Shown here: piece by piece, positions 6,922-9,846 of the stretch
How the letters are laid out: every line of letters begins with the position of its first letter
Numbering within the stretch: position 1 is the stretch's first letter
NCBI GenBank assembly: GCA_030037035.1
Contig: JASHSA010000162.1
Coordinates: 1-9,846, forward strand
Origin: Thermoplasmata archaeon
GTDB lineage: Archaea; Thermoplasmatota; Thermoplasmata; Lutacidiplasmatales; UBA184
Length of the DNA: 9,846 nucleotides
Reading direction: 5' to 3'
Program-made: the position numbers and the translations under genes
The notes under the pieces: generated by a model
Told to the model about the DNA's origin: nothing
The model's input: only the letters and a program-made list of their open reading frames with translations
Database searches by the model: none

Positions 6922-6931
6922 CGGATAACGG
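6922..6931 (-). promoter_or_regulatory. Possible TATA element for the hydratase/PaaA-like pair
   Basis: CGTTATCCGC on the minus strand is the only A/T-containing patch in the 83-bp gap after rpiA. It would put a transcription start near 6900 and give a leader of about 30 nt holding the hairpin and the GGAAGG ribosome site. The match is weak. Confidence 0.25.
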
Positions 6932-6951
6932 CGACGCCGGGCGGAGGAGGC

Positions 6952-7674
6952 CTACGCCCCCCGCGGCGGATCGGGGCCGGCGGTCCGGACGACCTCCCGG
7001 ACGGAGCCGTCGGCCGCTCCGACGACCGCCCGCTCGGCGAGCCCGACGAAGATCCCGGTCTCGACGACGCCGACCGTGCCGTGGAGCCGGCGGTCGAGCT
7101 CGGCCGGGCGCTCGACCGGCCGCTCCGGCCGCAGGTCGAGGAGCTCGTTGCCGTTGTCGGTTCGGTACGCCCGCCCGTCGGCCGTGGTCCGGAGACGGGG
7201 GGCGAACCGCTCCGCGGCGAGCTCGCGCTCGACGACCGGCCGGGCGAACGGCACGACCTCCAGCGGGATCGGCGCGCGTTCGCCGAGCGCGCGGACGAGC
7301 TTGCTCGTGTCGACGATCACGACGAACCGTGCCGACAGGCGGGCGAGCAGCTTCTCTCTCAGGAGCGCCCCGCCCCCTCCCTTCGTCAGCTCGAGGGCCG
7401 GCGCGACCTCGTCGGCACCGTCGATCAACAGGTCGAAGCGGTCGTCGCCCCGGAGCGGACGGACGGGGAGGCCGAGCGACGCGGCGAGCCGCTCGGTCGC
7501 CACCGAGCTCGCGACGCAGTCGAACGGCTCGGTCGGATAGCGGGCTCGGAGCGCGCGGACCGCGTGCGCCGCGGTCGTGCCGGTCCCGAGGGCGAGCCGC
7601 ATCCCGGGCCGCACGTACCGCTCCACGGCCGCGCGGGCCGCGGCCGCCTTCGCCTCGTCGAAGCGGTCCTCCAC
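6952..7674 (-). CDS. rpiA: Ribose-5-phosphate isomerase A
   Basis: Predicted 240-residue cytoplasmic enzyme interconverting ribose 5-phosphate and ribulose 5-phosphate, which in archaea lacking the oxidative pentose phosphate branch mainly supplies ribose for nucleotides. Signatures: GTGTTAAHAV (30-39, phosphate loop), SSVATE (56-61), DGADEV (85-90) and KGGGGALLREK (98-108), plus DNGNELLDL near the C-terminus. Asp85, Asp88, Lys98 and Glu107 correspond to Asp81, Asp84, Lys94 and Glu103 of E. coli RpiA, an even offset of four, so the active site is intact. The start is a GTG at 7674; no ATG is available upstream, and a CATTA patch lies about 24 bp further up. It is divergent from the UMP kinase gene and precedes the hydratase gene by 83 bp. 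Confidence 0.96.
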   Translation of the reverse strand: MEDRFDEAKAAAARAAVERYVRPGMRLALGTGTTAAHAVRALRARYPTEPFDCVASSVATERLAASLGLPVRPLRGDDRFDLLIDGADEVAPALELTKGGGGALLREKLLARLSARFVVIVDTSKLVRALGERAPIPLEVVPFARPVVERELAAERFAPRLRTTADGRAYRTDNGNELLDLRPERPVERPAELDRRLHGTVGVVETGIFVGLAERAVVGAADGSVREVVRTAGPDPPRGA

Positions 7675-7694
7675 GGCCGAGCGAGGCGCTCGGC

Positions 7695-7701
7695 CTAATG
7701 A
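7695..7701 (-). promoter_or_regulatory. Possible TATA element for rpiA
   Basis: TCATTAG on the minus strand is centred about 24 bp upstream of the rpiA GTG and is the only A/T-rich patch near it. The position suits a leaderless transcript; the match to consensus is weak. Confidence 0.3.
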
Positions 7702-7757
7702 GACGGACGCTTCGAGGCCCCGTCACGGCTATCTCGGACGGCCGCTCGACCGGCGAA

Positions 7758-8486
7758 ATGGCGGGCCGCTCGGACGCCGCGAGCTCGCCGATCGTCGTCT
7801 CGGTCGGCGGGTCGGTGCTCCTCCAGGAGGACCGGGATGCGGCGTTCGTCGGCGATCTCGCCGAGCTCCTGCGGCGCGTCGGACGAAGCCGCCCTACGGT
7901 CGTCACCGTCGGCGGGGGCCGGACCGCCCGCGAGTACCTCCGGCTCGGGGCCGAGCTCGGGCTGACGCACGTCGAGCTCGACGAGATCGGCATCGACATC
8001 ACGCGGCTCCACGCACGCCTGCTCGCCGGTCGGATCGGCCTCCCGACGGCCTCGCATCCTCCTCTGAGCGTGCGCGAGGCGGTCGAAGCGCTCCGGCACG
8101 CCTCCCCGGTGGTGCTGGGAGGGACGGAGCCCGGCCACACGACCGACGCGGTCGCCTCCCTGATCGCGGTCCGCGTGCGAGCGGCCCGGGTGGTGAACGC
8201 GACCGACGTCGACGCGCTGTACGACTCCGACCCGCGCCTGAACCCGGGCGCACGACGCCTCGAGAGCCTCGACTGGCCCGAGTTCCTCGCGATGCTCCGC
8301 CGGGACGCGGGGGGCGCGCCGGGCGCGAACTATCCGTTCGACCGTCTCGGCGCCGAGGCGCTCGCCCGGGCCGGGATCCCCCTCGCGATCGTCGCGGGAC
8401 GGGACCTCCCGAACCTGGAGAAGGCGCTCGTCGGCGAGCGGTTCGCGGGGACGAGCGTCCGCCCGCGCGGTGGTGAGGCGAGCTGA
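7758..8486 (+). CDS. pyrH: UMP kinase, archaeal type
   Basis: Predicted 242-residue amino-acid-kinase-fold enzyme that phosphorylates UMP to UDP in pyrimidine nucleotide synthesis. Signatures: VVSVGGSVL (13-21), the glycine-rich loop TVGGGRTAREY, DEIGIDITRLHARLL (the UMP-site segment typical of archaeal UMP kinases), GGTEPGHTTDAV, and NATDVDALYDSDPR, the ATP-binding part shared by the family. The pattern matches the Pyrococcus UMP kinase rather than isopentenyl phosphate kinase, which has an active-site histidine after a different glycine loop. ATG at 7758 gives close to the usual 225 residues. An ATG at 7698 would add 20 poorly structured residues. A weak CTATC patch lies about 26 bp upstream of 7758. 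The stop overlaps or abuts the adenylate kinase start, so the two NMP kinases are probably cotranscribed. Confidence 0.94.
   Translation: MAGRSDAASSPIVVSVGGSVLLQEDRDAAFVGDLAELLRRVGRSRPTVVTVGGGRTAREYLRLGAELGLTHVELDEIGIDITRLHARLLAGRIGLPTASHPPLSVREAVEALRHASPVVLGGTEPGHTTDAVASLIAVRVRAARVVNATDVDALYDSDPRLNPGARRLESLDWPEFLAMLRRDAGGAPGANYPFDRLGAEALARAGIPLAIVAGRDLPNLEKALVGERFAGTSVRPRGGEAS
8472..8476 (+). promoter_or_regulatory. Shine-Dalgarno-like GGTGA before a possible CTG start of adk
   Basis: GGTGA matches the anti-Shine-Dalgarno core of archaeal 16S rRNA and ends six bases before a CTG at 8483 that overlaps the UMP kinase stop (CTGA). It is a better-placed ribosome site than anything before the GTG at 8522. 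Confidence 0.4.
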
Positions 8487-8521
8487 GCGAAGCGGCACGG
8501 TCGTCGCAGGTACGCCGCATC

Positions 8522-9184
8522 GTGTTCCTCGGGCCTCCGGGCGCCGGGAAAGGGACCCAAGCGGTCGAGCTGACCCGGAAGCTCGGCGTCCCTCAGCTGT
8601 CGACGGGCGACCTCCTTCGCGCGGCGGTCGCGGAGGGGTCGGAGCTGGGGCGGGCGGCCGACGGGCACATGCGGGCCGGCCGCCTCGTGCCGGACGAGCT
8701 CGTCCTCGAGATCCTCCGCGACCGCCTCCGTCGTCCGGACGCCGCGCGCGGCTACGTCCTGGACGGGTTCCCGCGCACGCTCGCCCAGGCGGTCGCGCTG
8801 GACGCGATCGCGCGCCCGGACGTCGTCGTCTTCTTCGAGCTCGACCCCCGGGAGCTGCTCCTGCGCCTGACCGGTCGTCGGATCTGCCCTTCGTGCGGGT
8901 CAATCTACAACGTCGTCTCGAACCCCCCGCGCACCCCCGAGCACTGCGACCGCGACGGTTCGCCGCTCCTCCAACGGCCGGACGACAGGCCCGAGGCGGT
9001 CGAGGTCCGCCTGCGGGTGTACGCGGAGCTGACGGTCCCGCTGCTCGAGCATTACCGGTCGCTCGGGCTGCTCCGGACGCTCGACGCGTCCGGTACTCCG
9101 GCGGCGGTCGCCGAGCGGCTCCGTCGCCTGCTCGACGAGCCCGCCTCCGGTGCGGCGAGCCCTCGCGCGGCGGAGAGTTTATAG
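8522..9184 (+). CDS. adk: Adenylate kinase, long form with zinc-type LID
   Basis: Predicted nucleoside monophosphate kinase (ATP + AMP = 2 ADP). The P-loop GPPGAGKGT is almost at the N-terminus. STGDLLR (AMP binding), DGFPRTLAQA and the LID domain follow. The LID carries CPSC, then CDRD, giving three Cys and one Asp as zinc ligands, as in the B. subtilis enzyme. DDRPEAVEVRL closes the LID. This is the long bacterial-style AdkE family, not the short trimeric archaeal AdkA. The listed start is the only standard codon in frame after the last stop and gives 220 residues, but it cuts into the first beta strand (RRIVFLG). An upstream CTG at 8483, overlapping the pyrH stop as CTGA with GGTGA six bases before it, would give 233 residues and a complete strand. 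I think the longer form is at least as likely. It is followed directly by the tRNA-Tyr promoter. Confidence 0.94.
   Translation: MFLGPPGAGKGTQAVELTRKLGVPQLSTGDLLRAAVAEGSELGRAADGHMRAGRLVPDELVLEILRDRLRRPDAARGYVLDGFPRTLAQAVALDAIARPDVVVFFELDPRELLLRLTGRRICPSCGSIYNVVSNPPRTPEHCDRDGSPLLQRPDDRPEAVEVRLRVYAELTVPLLEHYRSLGLLRTLDASGTPAAVAERLRRLLDEPASGAASPRAAESL
9178..9184 (+). promoter_or_regulatory. TATA box of tRNA-Tyr
   Basis: TTTATAG lies 26-32 bp upstream of the first base of tRNA-Tyr, the normal archaeal TATA spacing. The TAG at its end is also the stop codon of adk. Confidence 0.75.
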
Positions 9185-9209
9185 GTCGCCCCCCGGTTCT
9201 CGCCGGCGT

Positions 9210-9317
9210 CCCGGCTTAGCTCAGTGGTAGAGCGGGGGACTGTAGGCGCGACTGCCGGTGACCCCGGCGGCCCCCGTGGAGATCCTCAGGTCGCCTGTTC
9301 GAGTCAGGCAGCCGGGA
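9210..9317 (+). tRNA. tRNA-Tyr (anticodon GTA) with a 36-nt intron
   Basis: The acceptor stem CCCGGCT pairs with AGCCGGG (9310-9316), with discriminator A at 9317. The D arm is GCTC-AGTGGTA-GAGC and the T arm GCCTG-TTCGAGT-CAGGC. The anticodon stem GGGGA (9235-9239) pairs with TCCTC (9283-9287). The loop CTGTAG-A carries GTA at 9242-9244. C1-G72 and A73 are the archaeal tyrosine identity elements, which agrees with the anticodon. An intron of 36 nt interrupts the loop after position 37 (about 9246-9281). CCA is not encoded (CCT follows). Confidence 0.93.
9246..9281 (+). other. tRNA-Tyr intron
   Basis: Removing these 36 bases restores a normal 7-nt anticodon loop (CTGTAGA). Because AG occurs at both edges, the cut could shift by one or two bases with the same product. 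The inside forms a hairpin (CTGCCGG with CCGGCGG, loop of five). The helix between the two splice bulges would be C-G plus three G-U pairs, so the bulge-helix-bulge motif is relaxed rather than canonical. Confidence 0.8.
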
Positions 9318-9396
9318 CCTGAGCCCGTCGCGGCGCACCCTGGGCTCCTGGACGGTGCCTGTTCCCTGGAGCGGCGGTCGGATCCGGGCGGGCCGA

Positions 9397-9468
9397 TGCG
9401 GTTGTCGGGATTCGAACCCGAGTAGGTAGCTTGGGAAGCTACCGTCCTAACCACTAGACCACAACCGC
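9397..9468 (-). tRNA. tRNA-Gly (anticodon CCC)
   Basis: On the minus strand the acceptor stem GCGGTTG (9462-9468) pairs with CAACCGC (9398-9404), with discriminator A at 9397. The D stem is GTCT/GGAC, the anticodon stem GTAGC/GCTAC with loop TTCCCAA, and the T arm TCGGG-TTCGAAT-CCCGA. The CCC anticodon reads GGG glycine codons, common in such GC-rich genes. There is no intron and no encoded CCA. It faces the tRNA-Tyr gene tail to tail across 79 bases in which I see no clear terminator. Confidence 0.95.
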
Positions 9469-9492
9469 GTGCCGACCGCTCAGGCCCCCCGA

Positions 9493-9500
9493 CTCTTACC
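9493..9500 (-). promoter_or_regulatory. Probable TATA box of tRNA-Gly
   Basis: GGTAAGAG on the minus strand is centred about 28 bp upstream of the tRNA 5' end and is preceded by ACAAAC, which could be a TFB element. It falls in the 51-bp gap after the ACT-domain gene. Confidence 0.5.
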
Positions 9501-9519
9501 GTTTGTGCGCGCGCCGCCG

Positions 9520-9846
9520 TCAGAGGAGGAGGCCGACCGTCTCGCCGGGGATCGTCGGCGCACCGGCGAGGAGGTCGCCGTTCGAGACGAGCCCCTCCGC
9601 CGCGCGGCTCACGAAGCCGGCGCGCTGCAGGAGCCGCCGCGCTCGCGGAAGGTCGTTCGACGACAGCGCGACGAGCGGACGGTTCCCCTCGCGCGCGACC
9701 AGGATCGCGACCGACTGGATGTTGACCCCCTCCCGGGCGAGGAGCTCGAGGACCCGCAGGAAGCTCCCGGCCCGGTCCTCGAGGCGGACGGCGAGCATCT
9801 CCCGGACCTCCGGCTCGTAGCCTGCCGCCGAGAGGAGCCGCATCGC
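9520..9846 (-). CDS. ACT-domain protein, probably cut by the right edge
   Basis: ACT domains are small ligand-binding modules that usually sense amino acids. The visible 108 codons hold one clear domain: LAVRLEDRAGSFLRVLELLA is the first strand and helix, GVNIQSVAILVAREGN the following strands, and ALSSNDLPRARRLLQRAGF the second helix. The glycine-containing turn after VRLEDR is where family members often bind their ligand. Residues before it (LLSAAGYEPEVREM) look like the last helix and strand of a preceding ACT domain, as in small archaeal proteins with two tandem ACT domains. The frame is also open to the window edge. ATGs at 9843 and 9798 exist, but I think the true start lies outside. 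No enzyme domain is attached in the visible part. It is followed on the same strand by tRNA-Gly. Its ligand and role are unknown. Confidence 0.8.
   Translation of the reverse strand, partial: AMRLLSAAGYEPEVREMLAVRLEDRAGSFLRVLELLAREGVNIQSVAILVAREGNRPLVALSSNDLPRARRLLQRAGFVSRAAEGLVSNGDLLAGAPTIPGETVGLLL

Noticed and set aside
6869..8140. Upstream extension of the hydratase frame through rpiA and into pyrH.
   Set aside because: The hydratase domain starts right at the ATG at 6868; the extension is out of frame with rpiA and lacks any motif.
7758..8486. Isopentenyl phosphate kinase, tempting because a mevalonate decarboxylase is in the window.
   Set aside because: The glycine loop VGGGRTAREY, IGIDITRLHA and GGTEPGHTTDA are those of archaeal UMP kinases, and adk follows directly.
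9318..9396. Possible small RNA or terminator between the tail-to-tail tRNAs.
   Set aside because: No T-run, stable symmetric hairpin or conserved pattern visible by eye.
9221..9454. Short minus-strand open frame across the two tRNAs.
   Set aside because: It is only the translation of tRNA sequences and their spacer.

Overview
The window looks like a contiguous piece of a very GC-rich archaeal chromosome. The main archaeal signs are a 5S rRNA whose body resembles the Thermoplasma 5S, with an archaeal-style TATA box about 27 bp upstream. There is also an intron-containing tRNA-Tyr(GTA) with the archaeal C1-G72/A73 identity elements, a UMP kinase of the archaeal subtype, and an M1 aminopeptidase like the tricorn-interacting factors F2/F3. 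A solitary 5S gene and a GHMP-type mevalonate (di)phosphate decarboxylase both point towards Thermoplasmata, where rRNA genes are often unlinked and decarboxylases of this family occur. The lineage is an inference, because no 16S is present. I see no phage, insertion sequence or CRISPR array; this is mostly a housekeeping region with one less usual metabolic pair.

Left part (1-1203): a nearly complete endonuclease IV on the minus strand runs off the left edge. Upstream of it on the same strand is the 5S rRNA (931-1053) with its own promoter. Centre-left (1204-5207): a plus-strand M1 aminopeptidase converges on a minus-strand PaaI-like hotdog thioesterase, and the two share a CTAG at their stops. 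The thioesterase is divergent from a mevalonate-pathway decarboxylase, and one AT-rich patch may drive both.

Centre-right (5235-7674): three minus-strand genes are rpiA (ribose-5-phosphate isomerase), then an enoyl-CoA hydratase/isomerase, then a PaaA-like ferritin-fold di-iron protein. The last two overlap or abut and look translationally coupled. With the PaaI-like thioesterase 1.1 kb away, they suggest ring or acyl-CoA oxygenation chemistry, but the other Paa subunits are not in the window.

Right part (7758-9846): UMP kinase and adenylate kinase form a tight plus-strand pair making nucleoside diphosphates. The adenylate kinase stop codon sits inside the TATA box of the following tRNA-Tyr. 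A minus-strand tRNA-Gly(CCC) and a minus-strand ACT-domain protein, probably cut by the right edge, finish the window.

Several starts (nfo, the decarboxylase, rpiA, pyrH) have an isolated A/T-rich patch about 24-28 bp upstream of the start codon. In a sequence this GC-rich, that suggests TATA boxes feeding leaderless or nearly leaderless mRNAs. The enoyl-CoA hydratase/PaaA-like pair instead shows Shine-Dalgarno-like sequences.
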